The notes beneath the pieces are model-generated. The model saw only the letters and a program-made list of their open reading frames with translations. It was not told the DNA's origin and made no database searches. DNA of 64,000 nucleotides from Stentor coeruleus (lineage: Eukaryota; Ciliophora; Heterotrichea; Heterotrichida; Stentoridae): positions 16,226-80,225 of the forward strand of contig MPUH01000215.1 in assembly GCA_001970955.1 (NCBI GenBank), given 5' to 3'. Position numbers and translations under genes: made by a program. Shown here one piece after another: positions 52,455 through 61,396 of the stretch (the first letter of the stretch is position 1; each line of letters begins with the position of its first letter).

Positions 52455-54239
52455 CTAAAGCTTAGTTAACGATCCTAAAGCTTCAGTGAAAACTTTCTCT
52501 AAGTTTCCTTCAACGAAATCATTCTCTAAAACATTGACCAAATAATAATTGTTTCTAATATTTTGTAACAAAGCAAAACTTTCACTATCTCTCGCATAAA
52601 CCTCACCCCATTCATTAGCCCAAACTCCAAATGCTTCATCTTTCCACCAAGTTTTGAAAATATAAGGATCTAATATAGTAGGTTGTAGAACTTCACGATT
52701 AGGGAAAATCCCCCAAGTCATAGCAATAACATCACCTTCAGTAATATTACTTATCTCTTCTCCTAATATATTAACAGCAATATAAGATATTGTTGGATAA
52801 TTATCAAGTATTTCTTTTATAACATTAAGTGAATCACGTGGACAAAAAAACTCAATATATTCTCTTTGATAAACATAACCTCCTTTACGACCATTTCTAG
52901 GACCCCAGCCAACTTTTACATCTGAAGCTGAAGCGCAGTTAACTTTTGGTTGACTGTTTATAGTAAATAGTCCATATTGGTTAAGATTTATCAAGAAGTC
53001 TTTAATCATCAAAGTCTCAGTTTGTAGACCTTGTTCTTCAAACCATGGCAAACGAGATATTTGCCCATTAAGAAAGTTTAAGAAAACTGTTGAGATATCT
53101 TTTATTGTTAATGGATTTCCCCATATAGCTCTAAGTGCTTCTTTTTGTTTATTTGTATAATTAACATTAGTTCCAGAGAAAGAAAAACCATATGCTGGAC
53201 TTCTGGAATCACTCCACCTACCATTAGGGTAGTCATCCCAGTTTGTTGTCCTTTCTATATATGATTTAGGTCTTTTACTCCAGTTTATAGGTCTTACCCA
53301 TTCTTGATGTCTATTAGCAGGACGTAACCAAGGGGCTTCTCTTCCTAGTTTAACTACTTTTAACTCTTGGATGATTTTTGTCACTGACCTTTCAAGGTTT
53401 AGGGTGTAGAAATGGAGGCCCTGGATTCCATTTGCCAATAGTTTTTTGCACATCTGAACAGCGACCTCAACACCAAAAGCTTTAACCTGATCATCATCTG
53501 ACTTAATCTCTTCAAGTTTATCCAATATATACTGTGGTACAGACACCTTACACATCGATACCATTCTATGAAATCCTTGATAACTCTGTATTGGCATAAT
53601 CCCAGGCAATATCGGGCAATTAATTCCACTTTCTCTACACTTATTAACGAATTTCAAAAACACATCCACATCATAAAACAACTGCGTTATAACAAAATCA
53701 GCTCCAGCATCAACCTTAGATTTCAAATGACTAATATCAGCATCAATATCAGAACATTCAGTATGTCCTTCAGGATACCCAGCAACACAAATTCCAAAAT
53801 AATTTCCATGCTTTTCTCTTATATACCTTACCAAATCTCTAGCATATTGGAAATTTTCAACACTATGAGTCCACCTTTCTTGCCCACGAGGAGGGTCTCC
53901 ACGTAAAGCTAAAATATTACAAATTCCCGCTTCTTTAGCTTTATTTAAAGCTTGATCTATAACATCTAATGATATATTTGTTAGTGTTAAATGCATCATA
54001 ACTTCACAACCTGAGTATTGTTCAATCCATGAAGATAATTCTAAAGACTCTTTAAATGTTGAACCACCAGCTCCCCATGTTAGATCAATGAATAAAGGAC
54101 CTAAATTTTGAGACATTCTTTCAATACGCTGTTGGAGGTTAAAAAGTGCTTCTTCTGTCTTTGGAGGGAAGAATTCTATTGAAAAGAAAGGAAAAGTCCC
54201 ATCGTCTTTACACTTTTCAATAGCTTCGATTATCTTCAT
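52455..54239 (-). CDS. MTHFR: Methylenetetrahydrofolate reductase (MTHFR)
   Basis: 594 aa, the eukaryotic two-domain form (human 656). It reduces 5,10-methylene-THF to 5-methyl-THF with FAD and NAD(P)H for methionine synthesis. The N-terminal TIM-barrel domain (about 1-300) has FSIEFFPPKTEEA, TWGAGGST, NILALRGDPP, CVAGYPEGH, DAGADFVITQLFYD, PILPGIMPIQ and HFYTLNLE, all hallmark segments of MetF/MTHFR. The C-terminal SAM-binding regulatory domain (about 330-590) has WGNPL, GWGPRNGRKGGYVYQREYIEFF and VIAMTWGIFP. A short, hydrophilic linker with RxxRPxxRH-like residues joins them. Presence of the regulatory domain implies S-adenosylmethionine feedback. No intron. Confidence 0.97.
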   Translation of the reverse strand: MKIIEAIEKCKDDGTFPFFSIEFFPPKTEEALFNLQQRIERMSQNLGPLFIDLTWGAGGSTFKESLELSSWIEQYSGCEVMMHLTLTNISLDVIDQALNKAKEAGICNILALRGDPPRGQERWTHSVENFQYARDLVRYIREKHGNYFGICVAGYPEGHTECSDIDADISHLKSKVDAGADFVITQLFYDVDVFLKFVNKCRESGINCPILPGIMPIQSYQGFHRMVSMCKVSVPQYILDKLEEIKSDDDQVKAFGVEVAVQMCKKLLANGIQGLHFYTLNLERSVTKIIQELKVVKLGREAPWLRPANRHQEWVRPINWSKRPKSYIERTTNWDDYPNGRWSDSRSPAYGFSFSGTNVNYTNKQKEALRAIWGNPLTIKDISTVFLNFLNGQISRLPWFEEQGLQTETLMIKDFLINLNQYGLFTINSQPKVNCASASDVKVGWGPRNGRKGGYVYQREYIEFFCPRDSLNVIKEILDNYPTISYIAVNILGEEISNITEGDVIAMTWGIFPNREVLQPTILDPYIFKTWWKDEAFGVWANEWGEVYARDSESFALLQNIRNNYYLVNVLENDFVEGNLEKVFTEALGSLTKL

Positions 54240-54918
54240 TAAAATATGACGTCAGAATTTAAAACTGAGATTAGGCTTGAATTGCGAAGATTGGGTGTTA
54301 GAAGATAATTTGAGATTTAGATTGGGGGCTTAGTAGATATTGGTGAGGATTTTAGGTGAATATTGGATTTAAGAAAAATTTTATTTTGGGGAATTTAGGG
54401 TTACAGTTGAAGTTGTTTTAGAATTTGTCAGGATGATAAAGTTTTTTCGCTTGAGTGGTGATGGGAAAGGAGGTTTATGATTGAATTTTAGAAATATCGA
54501 TCTTAAGGATTAAATAAAATTGTTATAAAATCATTATAACCATCTAACCAAACTTTATTTAAATCAATAAATCCTTCATACAACCCCATACCACTAATCA
54601 ATAAAATCCCTTATCACAGCATAAACTAACAACAACAAACAAATACAATCTTCTACCATATATATAACATATATTTTTTTCAGAATATACTAAAATTTTA
54701 ACATTTACCCACATCAAAAAAACACTAAAATCCATACCCAAATCAATCTAAATCCAAAAAAAATCCTAAAACCATTATCCTAAATCAACACAATCATTTC
54801 CATAAATAATTTCTTAAAACATAAAATCAATCACTTTATTTAATAAAACCCCTAAATTCAATTACCCCAATCCTCTTCCTTAAAAAAATCCCAACATCCT
54901 TCTTCAGTTTTTAAAATA
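54240..54918. other. Spacer with G-to-C skew switch
   Basis: No gene seen. About 54245-54510 is G-rich and C-poor; 54530-54905 is C-rich with only a few G. The flanking genes are in tandem on the minus strand. Confidence 0.7.
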
Positions 54919-55251
54919 TTATTTATAAAATCTATCCAACATCCTTGGAAGTGGTGTTCTCAATGCCCGGTTGAACTGTTTATTATTAGCAGGTTTAATA
55001 CAATTCAAGAACTCTTCTAGATTATTATAGTTAAGTTGATATGGAGGATGACTTAAACCTCTTGTTCTTAATGCATCTCTTGAAACATATGTTTTTTCAT
55101 GGAAATGGTCATACTTATGTGGTATACGAGAATGCCCTACAAAAGCATTGAAATGAGATTGCTGACTTGTGCTTAAAAGATGACGAAGACCACTTTCTCT
55201 TTGACTTTCACGAGATTTGACTGATGATGATTTTTTTTTCATCTTGTTCAT
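54919..55251 (-). CDS. Hypothetical small basic protein
   Basis: 110 aa, unknown function, rich in Ser, Arg and His. The N-terminus is KMKKKSSSVKSRESQRES. The middle shows HSRIPHKYDHFHEKTYVSRDALRTRG, and the C-terminus RALRTPLPRMLDRFYK. No known domain. The protein-like composition and the good ATG context support a gene, but its shortness leaves doubt. Confidence 0.5.
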   Translation of the reverse strand: MNKMKKKSSSVKSRESQRESGLRHLLSTSQQSHFNAFVGHSRIPHKYDHFHEKTYVSRDALRTRGLSHPPYQLNYNNLEEFLNCIKPANNKQFNRALRTPLPRMLDRFYK

Positions 55252-55380
55252 AATAAAATTGTTATATCTGAATTTTTTTATATCAACTTTATGCTTATCT
55301 TGAAGTTTTTCTATTTTTTTCTATGGAAAATGAGTTTTTAATATAAATCTAATCTTTTATATAAAAATAAAGACCCTAAA

Positions 55381-56787
55381 CTATTTAGAATTGAATTTAT
55401 CCAGTAAAGCTAACTTTGCTTTAATTGAAGATAATATCATATCATTCACTTGATCCCCAACTTCTATTCCTTTAACCCCATCATCTTTCATATTCACAAG
55501 TAAACGTTCTTGTTTTTTTGCTACTCTATCTACAAGTTCAGCTTTGGCTTTTATTTTTTTAACTTTTTCATTATCAAAGTTATCATCTAAAAGATCTTCC
55601 TGTAAGTCTATATGTATAGGTTTTATATCTGTAGGCTGATTATCTCTTTCTTTTCTTTTTTCACTTAAGTAATCTACAATTTTAGCTTCTCTTGTTTCTT
55701 TTGGCCCAGGGACTAAAGGATTTTTTTTCCAATGTCTTTTAGGAATAGACCCAATTTCTGATTTATAGTCAGCAACGTTTATTTTTCTCTTTTCTATGCT
55801 TTGTTCTCTTGAACCATCACCACTAAAAGCTCGTTTCAAATTTTTTCCTGATTTAGAAATTGGGTCTGGGTCAAATTTCTTACCTTCATTGATAACTGGA
55901 GGGAACATTTCTTTGACCAATTTTGAATATTGTAAGCGCTTGTTAGCATTTATATGCCTTTCTTCTTTGATTTTTTCTAGTTCATCTTTTTTGCGTTTTT
56001 CTTCTTCAAGGACTGCTAGTGTGAATTTTGAATTCAAGTTTGATGAAGCAGAATTAACTTCAGCTTCTAGTATCTTCTGCTTCAGCTCTTTTTTCCTCCT
56101 ATACTCTTGTTCACGTTTAATTTCCTCATGTTTCTTCAAATGCTCTTTTAATTCATTATGATCCAAAGGTTGATAAAGAATTCTTTTTTTCGCTAATTCC
56201 GCTTTATGTTGCTCTAACTGTGGCATTAAAACCTGTTGTTTATAAGCATCTTCCATCTGTTTATACAAAGGTTTAGAATTTATCGTCCTTTTTGTTATAT
56301 CTTGCTTAACTTCTTCAAGATTTTTTTTTCTGTTCTCATTTTTCTGTATTAGTTCACTTATTTTTTTCTGTTTTTCTTCTTCAAGTTTTTTTTCTATTTC
56401 TGCTTGTCGTGATCTTTGTTCTTCTATTTCTTGTATTGCTTTCATACGCATTTCACGTTCACGCTCTTGGATTCTTTTGAGTCGAATCATTTTTTCTTCC
56501 TCTAGTTTTTTAGTGAATTCTTTGCTTTCTTCAACTTTTTTATGCATTTCTTTGAAGTATTCTTCTCGGTTTTTTTTGTCTGGCTTGGGTTTAACTACTG
56601 GGGACTCTTCAGTTTTTGGTTGTTTGGGCTTGAACCTCTGCCGTTTCTCAGAGATAACTAGAGCTAAATTGGTTAGGTTTAGGATGAAGGCGCCGATTAC
56701 GTTGTGGACTGCACTTTGTATTGCTGTGTTAACTGATTCTTTTAAATTTAGCGCTTTCAATTGAGATTCTAGATATTGAGTTGCCAT
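55381..56787 (-). CDS. Hypothetical coiled-coil protein
   Basis: 468 aa. The N-terminal 50 residues are unusual: a mostly hydrophobic stretch (VHNVIGAFILNLTNLALVI) that could be an amphipathic or membrane-associated helix. Residues about 75-330 are a highly charged Glu/Lys/Arg coiled coil (EEKMIRLKRIQEREREMRMK, KLEEEKQKKISELIQK), as in microtubule-binding MAP7-like helices. The C-terminal part has shorter coils (KAELVDRVAKKQERLLV). No other motif. Possible link to cytoskeleton is inferred. The start codon is preceded by TATATAAAC. Confidence 0.65.
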   Translation of the reverse strand: MATQYLESQLKALNLKESVNTAIQSAVHNVIGAFILNLTNLALVISEKRQRFKPKQPKTEESPVVKPKPDKKNREEYFKEMHKKVEESKEFTKKLEEEKMIRLKRIQEREREMRMKAIQEIEEQRSRQAEIEKKLEEEKQKKISELIQKNENRKKNLEEVKQDITKRTINSKPLYKQMEDAYKQQVLMPQLEQHKAELAKKRILYQPLDHNELKEHLKKHEEIKREQEYRRKKELKQKILEAEVNSASSNLNSKFTLAVLEEEKRKKDELEKIKEERHINANKRLQYSKLVKEMFPPVINEGKKFDPDPISKSGKNLKRAFSGDGSREQSIEKRKINVADYKSEIGSIPKRHWKKNPLVPGPKETREAKIVDYLSEKRKERDNQPTDIKPIHIDLQEDLLDDNFDNEKVKKIKAKAELVDRVAKKQERLLVNMKDDGVKGIEVGDQVNDMILSSIKAKLALLDKFNSK

Positions 56788-57089
56788 ATATATGTTTATA
56801 TATGGAAGTAAAGAAAGTATTAATGCTAGAAAATATAGGATATATACAATTCAACCCAACTTCAGCAAATAATTCAAAAAACTAATCGTAACACATAAAT
56901 CATTAAATCATATTTCTATAAATACCTCGCATCAGTAAAAAAGTCTTCAAATCTTAAAAAGCCTCCTGATTTATACTAAAATATTCTTATAATCACTTGA
57001 TATAATTCTAATTTTAACATCTAACCACCACCAAATCAACCTTATTTTCTACAATAAACTACTTAATCAAAATTAACAAAGTACACATT
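56788..57089. other. C-rich spacer
   Basis: No gene seen. The plus strand is C-rich and G-poor throughout, with A/T-rich runs near 56800. Confidence 0.5.
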
Positions 57090-57761
57090 TTAATATTTGT
57101 GAACTTTTATAAACAACTTCTGTTTCTCTTTACCTTTAGGACTAGACTCATAATTTTTCATCATCGACTGCGAAATATTTTTTTTCTCCTGTAAACTTGA
57201 CGATAAAGGTGTATAATATTCGCTTTCTTCTGTATTCTTTATAGGACTTCCTCCATCAACTTTACCTTTTTTAGTTATTCTCTTCACATTCCCAGTATAG
57301 CAACTTATAGGATCTTCTTTAACTTTTGCTGATTTCATTGTTTTTGAGCATTTAATTCCAGTTTCATTTAATATATGCACTAAATCACGTGAAAACATCA
57401 CACGATTTTTTTTTGGAACACTATTTGATGTACGTAAACACGATTGTGGCCTTGGAGAATTTTCTTCTTTACTAACTTTTAATTTGCTTAGCTGTGCTGA
57501 TAAAACTTTTATTTCATTAGCTTGTTTATCATTAAGATCTTTGAGAATCTTATTTTCGTTTTTTAAGCATTTTATTATTTTGATTAGTTTTTCAGATGGG
57601 TAATGATCGTATTTTTTCGATGTTTTCCCTGTGATATCATGAAGATTTGTTGTACTGTTAGATTTGGTTTCTGAGTCTTTAGATTTCGTGTCAGAGCGAG
57701 AGGATTTTAAAGTTTCAAATTTTTTACGTAGCATTGCGATAGATTGGTATTCTTGTTTCAT
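57090..57761 (-). CDS. Hypothetical coiled-coil protein
   Basis: 223 aa from the ATG at 57761 (MKQEYQSIAMLRKK); the frame runs on to 57788 only by a TTG codon. Residues about 60-100 are a coiled coil (KCLKNENKILKDLNDKQANEIKVLSAQLSKL). The remainder is Lys/Ser-rich, basic, without a known domain, apart from short Arg-Val/Met-Phe-Ser-Arg patches (KKNRVMFSRDLVHIL). It is divergent with the SHIPPO gene. If the first of the duplicated starts is the true one, only 13 bp separate the two ATGs. Confidence 0.6.
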   Translation of the reverse strand: MKQEYQSIAMLRKKFETLKSSRSDTKSKDSETKSNSTTNLHDITGKTSKKYDHYPSEKLIKIIKCLKNENKILKDLNDKQANEIKVLSAQLSKLKVSKEENSPRPQSCLRTSNSVPKKNRVMFSRDLVHILNETGIKCSKTMKSAKVKEDPISCYTGNVKRITKKGKVDGGSPIKNTEESEYYTPLSSSLQEKKNISQSMMKNYESSPKGKEKQKLFIKVHKY

Positions 57762-57856
57762 ATATAAATTATAAATGGAAGATATCAAGGCAATGATGGA
57801 CGTTGGGAGATCTGAATGGGGTATTGAAGGTTATACTNAAACATATTTTTTAATCA

Positions 57857-58702
57857 ATGGAAGATATCAAGGCAATGATGGACGTTGGGAGATCTGAATG
57901 GGGTATTGAAGGTTATACTATAGCTAAAACACCTATGATTATACAGAAAAGTGCAGTAATTTCACCAGATAAGCGTAACGGGCCAAGCAGGGAAGAAAAA
58001 ATCAAAGCATCTTCCCCAGATCCAACAAAATACGCTGACACCTATGAAAAATCTCATCAAAAATACTGGCGCAAGGCATGTGGGAAATTTTACAAGTCCA
58101 AAAAAATAACATATTTAGAACAACAAACCTTAAGATCCAAAAGCAACCCAGGGCCAGGAGCTTATTTGAAAAAAGATTTAGATAAGGAAAACTTTTCAAA
58201 ACATTCTCAATTAGGTCGATTTGAGTAATTATTATACAGTAAAAGCGAAAGATTAAGTTTTTTAACGACTGTGGAAAGCTATGCTGAAGAAGTACCTTCA
58301 TGTTGGAAATATGAGACTGGACAAGTTAGGAAAATCCAAAGTACGAGGTGGATTAAGCCGAAAGCAGAGAAAAAAATAGAGAAATCGGATGTTGGACCTG
58401 GGAAAAATTGGGAAGGAGTAGATAAAGCTCTTGTAAAAACAATGAATAGTAGTCCAAAGTATTCATTTCCTAAGAGTAAAGAGCCTCATACTATAAATTC
58501 AAAAAGCTTTGCAAATAAAACTCCAGGTGTTGGGAGTTATAAAGAGTCGGATAAAGCTTTTTTCAAACATCTTACGAAGAGAATTAGAACTGCTGTTATT
58601 TTACCTTATAAGCTCAAGTCTTTCACGGATACTGTCACAAAGAATGCTGCAAAAACTCCTGGACCTGGAGCCTATAACATAATCCCAGTGCTCAAGAAAT
58701 AA
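57857..58702 (+). CDS. SHIPPO/PG-rich repeat protein (ODF3-like, ciliary)
   Basis: About 276 aa with one 15-nt intron (58225-58239). It carries PG-rich SHIPPO motifs: NPGPGAYLK (about 100), TPGVGSYKE (about 215) and TPGPGAYNI (about 265), plus weaker VGPGKNWE. Sperm-tail PG-rich proteins bind the inside of axonemal or cortical microtubules. The first 63 bp are duplicated at a contig seam: an identical ATG-starting copy lies at 57775-57837, followed by n at 57838. The true start may be either copy. Excision of the intron joins RFD to KSERLSFL and removes an in-frame TAA. Confidence 0.8.
58225..58239 (+). other. 15-nt intron in the SHIPPO gene
   Basis: GTAATTATTATACAG, phase 2, containing an in-frame TAA. 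It joins the two halves of the PG-rich protein. It is the only intron of the set ending in CAG. Confidence 0.92.
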
Positions 58703-59093
58703 ACATAGCCTTAGTTCAAATTAAATAACTATTTTCCTATAAAAAATTATCATAAACTTAATAACTTACTATCTCTAAGTTTAATATAAAATGTATCATA
58801 AAAACAATAATATAATCTCTATCTCTTTATTTTTAAACTAAAAATCATCTTTTATAAATCTTTATAGCACAATTCCTAAGCATTTTATTAAAAAATCATC
58901 CCAACTTATAAACTCTGCTTTTTTACACCTATAAAACCTAATCCACCTTCTAAAAAAAACCTTAAAAATCCATAAATANTTTATTTTAAAAATACTCTAA
59001 TAATAATCTTCAAAAAAATTTGCATTTCCTATAAAACCTAATCCACCTTCTAAAAAAAACCTTAAAAATCCATAAATAACTCCTTTTATCATA
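58703..59093. other. C-rich convergent spacer with seam duplication
   Basis: C-rich and G-poor. Bases 58928-58978 and 59028-59078 are identical around the n at 58979, so 50 bp or so is probably duplicated artificially. No gene seen. Confidence 0.75.
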
Positions 59094-59933
59094 TTAATTT
59101 TCTATCAACGGTATATGCGTATATCCATGCGAGTATAGCCATGCAGCAAAGTGTTTAATTAACGAAATGGTATCCCCCTCTTCATCAATCATCTTCATAT
59201 CCTCCAAAAATATCATAAACTCATTCATCTCACATGGTAAACTCTCACAATCTCTTTTACTACAATAATCCTCCTCAACATTCTCATCCAAATATTTATA
59301 AAGATATATAATAATCTTCAATATTTTGCTATAATACTCACTATCACAAACTTTTGCATGCTCCCATAAAAACTTAGCCAATACTCTTTCACATGTATTT
59401 TCATGAGGCTTTACATATTTTCCATTCCTTGCTTCTTCATGTCTTTGATCTTCTTCTCTAAGTATTTTCAATAAAGGGTGTTCAATTTCTTGATTATTAG
59501 CATAAAGTCTAGGGAAATTCTCAAATGGATCAGTCCCATCTTGGTAAAAATGCTCGATTTCTCGTAAATAGCTTATTTCATCAGCAAAATCAGGATTACT
59601 TCGAATATTGTCGGAAGGATGATCAACATGAATTTTTACAGGGGCAGTTGTATCTTTGATTTTCCTAGGACGACCTCTACCTCTACCATTTTTGAACTGT
59701 GGGGCATTTGTCCCTTCTGGGGTTATACCTTCATGCTTTGTTTTTATGTGAGTATATAAAGCTGGATAACTTAGGTACATTTTCCCACAACCGCATTTGT
59801 ATGTACGACCTTCTGAATCATTTTTGTTACGTCTTTTACCTTTTTGTTCTAATAACATATCGATTTGCTCGGCTTGCTTTTCAGATTCTTGTTTTGGTAG
59901 AACGATTGGGGTAACAGGATATTTTCGATCCAT
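59094..59933 (-). CDS. C2H2 zinc-finger protein with AT-hook
   Basis: 279 aa. Near residue 47 lies a single finger CGCGKMYLSYPALYTHIKTKH (Cys-x-Cys-x12-His-x4-His, a shortened Cys spacing). It is followed near residue 84 by NGRGRGRPRKI, the RGRP core of an AT-hook, which binds the minor groove of A/T-rich DNA. The C-terminal 150 residues are helical and unrecognised (KFLWEHAKVCDSEYYSKILKI, FAAWLYSHGYTHIP). A nuclear DNA-binding role is a reasonable inference. The finger and AT-hook lie in the first third; the rest may be a partner-binding domain. Confidence 0.72.
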   Translation of the reverse strand: MDRKYPVTPIVLPKQESEKQAEQIDMLLEQKGKRRNKNDSEGRTYKCGCGKMYLSYPALYTHIKTKHEGITPEGTNAPQFKNGRGRGRPRKIKDTTAPVKIHVDHPSDNIRSNPDFADEISYLREIEHFYQDGTDPFENFPRLYANNQEIEHPLLKILREEDQRHEEARNGKYVKPHENTCERVLAKFLWEHAKVCDSEYYSKILKIIIYLYKYLDENVEEDYCSKRDCESLPCEMNEFMIFLEDMKMIDEEGDTISLIKHFAAWLYSHGYTHIPLIEN

Positions 59934-60351
59934 ATTAGTAGATAAAGATGATGTATGAAAAAGGTAGAGGGATTTAGATGATGGATTAGGATAAGGTTTA
60001 TGATGAGATTATTTTTATTATATTAATAGAATATTAGTTTTGGTTTAGGGAGGTTGAGATGATAATGTGTGGTAAGGGTGGAATATCTGTGATTATTTTA
60101 GTTTTAAATAAAGATTATTGGGTTAGTTTTTAGAATGATAATTAGATTATTAGTATGTAAATGTATTATTACAGATGTTAAGATATTAGAAAAGAGATAA
60201 AATTTTTGCTATAAAATAACATTAATTTTTTTAATACAGTTTGAAGTAAATTATTAACCTACACTGTATTCACAAAATCTACCATAAACCTACATACCAA
60301 CACAATAAAAAAATACTCTACATAATCATTTCAAAAAAAATAATCTAATAA
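59934..60351. other. Spacer with G-to-C skew switch
   Basis: No gene seen. About 59950-60130 is G-rich and C-poor; 60240-60340 is C-rich with almost no G. The flanking genes are in tandem on the minus strand. Confidence 0.6.
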
Positions 60352-61086
60352 CTACTGTGCTTCTATGCAAAGATAGCATTTCCCACCTTTTAAAGCGGCT
60401 TCATTTATCACTAAATTGCATGAAATACACTCTGAGTATATTTCTATCTTAGGATCAAGTAATTTCATAGTACTTGACTGTACCAAAATTCCACATACCT
60501 TACACTTAATTTCCCTTTCTTTATACCTTTTAATCAAACAAAAATTACAAACTGTACAAAGACATTCTCTATTCTCAAGATCACTAGCTTTAAAAGTATT
60601 TCTACAATTATTGCATTTATGATTTACATAAGAATGATCATCTACATGAGGTAAAAGTGCTACAAGTTCAGGAATTTTTACAAGTTCATATGGGCTTATA
60701 ATTATACCATGTGGACATTCTTTTTCATCTAATTTATCTTGTAAGCATTCGATACAGTGGAATTGTCTGCATTTTCTTGTTTTCATAAGGTAGTTTTTAT
60801 GATATTTGTGAGTGAGATTAATGAAATCGCCGAGGAATTTTAGATGGCTGAATTTTTTTAAACTGTCTTTCAGTTGTTCTATTTTGCCTTGAAGAGCTTC
60901 TTTTGTTTTGTTGACTTTTTCTTCAAGCTCATTTTCTAATTCTTGAAGTTTTGCATCATTTTTCGAGTGCTTTAGATCATCGATTGCTTTTTGGTAGTCA
61001 TTTCGCATAATTTCTTCACATTTTTCCTCGTCGTATACAGAAATATTAGCCCCGAGGATTTGTATGATATCTGTAATCATGTCCAT
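60352..61086 (-). CDS. Cys-rich, RING-like zinc-binding protein
   Basis: 244 aa. Residues about 30-75 form a coiled coil (ELENELEEKVNKTKEAL). Several CxxC-type pairs follow: CRQFHCIEC (about 110), CNNC, CLCTVCNFC, CKVC and CISC...CYLC near the end. The spacing (CNNC-x9-CLCTVCNFCLIKRY-x6-CKVC) resembles a RING or a treble clef with two or more zinc sites. It shares the order of Cys-rich blocks with the C-terminus of the next gene (61397-63403), and their 5' ends are divergent, 310 bp apart. Possible ubiquitin ligase or zinc scaffold; the catalytic evidence is thin. Confidence 0.65.
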   Translation of the reverse strand: MDMITDIIQILGANISVYDEEKCEEIMRNDYQKAIDDLKHSKNDAKLQELENELEEKVNKTKEALQGKIEQLKDSLKKFSHLKFLGDFINLTHKYHKNYLMKTRKCRQFHCIECLQDKLDEKECPHGIIISPYELVKIPELVALLPHVDDHSYVNHKCNNCRNTFKASDLENRECLCTVCNFCLIKRYKEREIKCKVCGILVQSSTMKLLDPKIEIYSECISCNLVINEAALKGGKCYLCIEAQ

Positions 61087-61396
61087 TTTATATTATAATA
61101 CATGTATAATTGATATTTTTATGAGATAGAATGATGATTTTATATGAGATATTATATACAATTTTTTTGGTTATGAATATTATGAGATAATGCCTAGAAA
61201 TTCTATTAAGCTCTAGTAAATGAAAATATTTACTTAAAAAACTTGTTTTTTTTTATAGCTTCATTTTTTCTTACTAATTTGCCTTGAAATCGATTTAAAC
61301 TTGAATATAAGTGTATATTCCTCTTAAACAAGTTTTGAAAATTACTCGTTCTGAAAAAAAAATTACTAATTAGATTTATTAGATTTTATAAAACAA
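61087..61396. other. Divergent A/T-rich spacer
   Basis: No gene seen. Weakly G-rich on the left. TATAAA lies just before the ATG at 61397. Confidence 0.45.
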
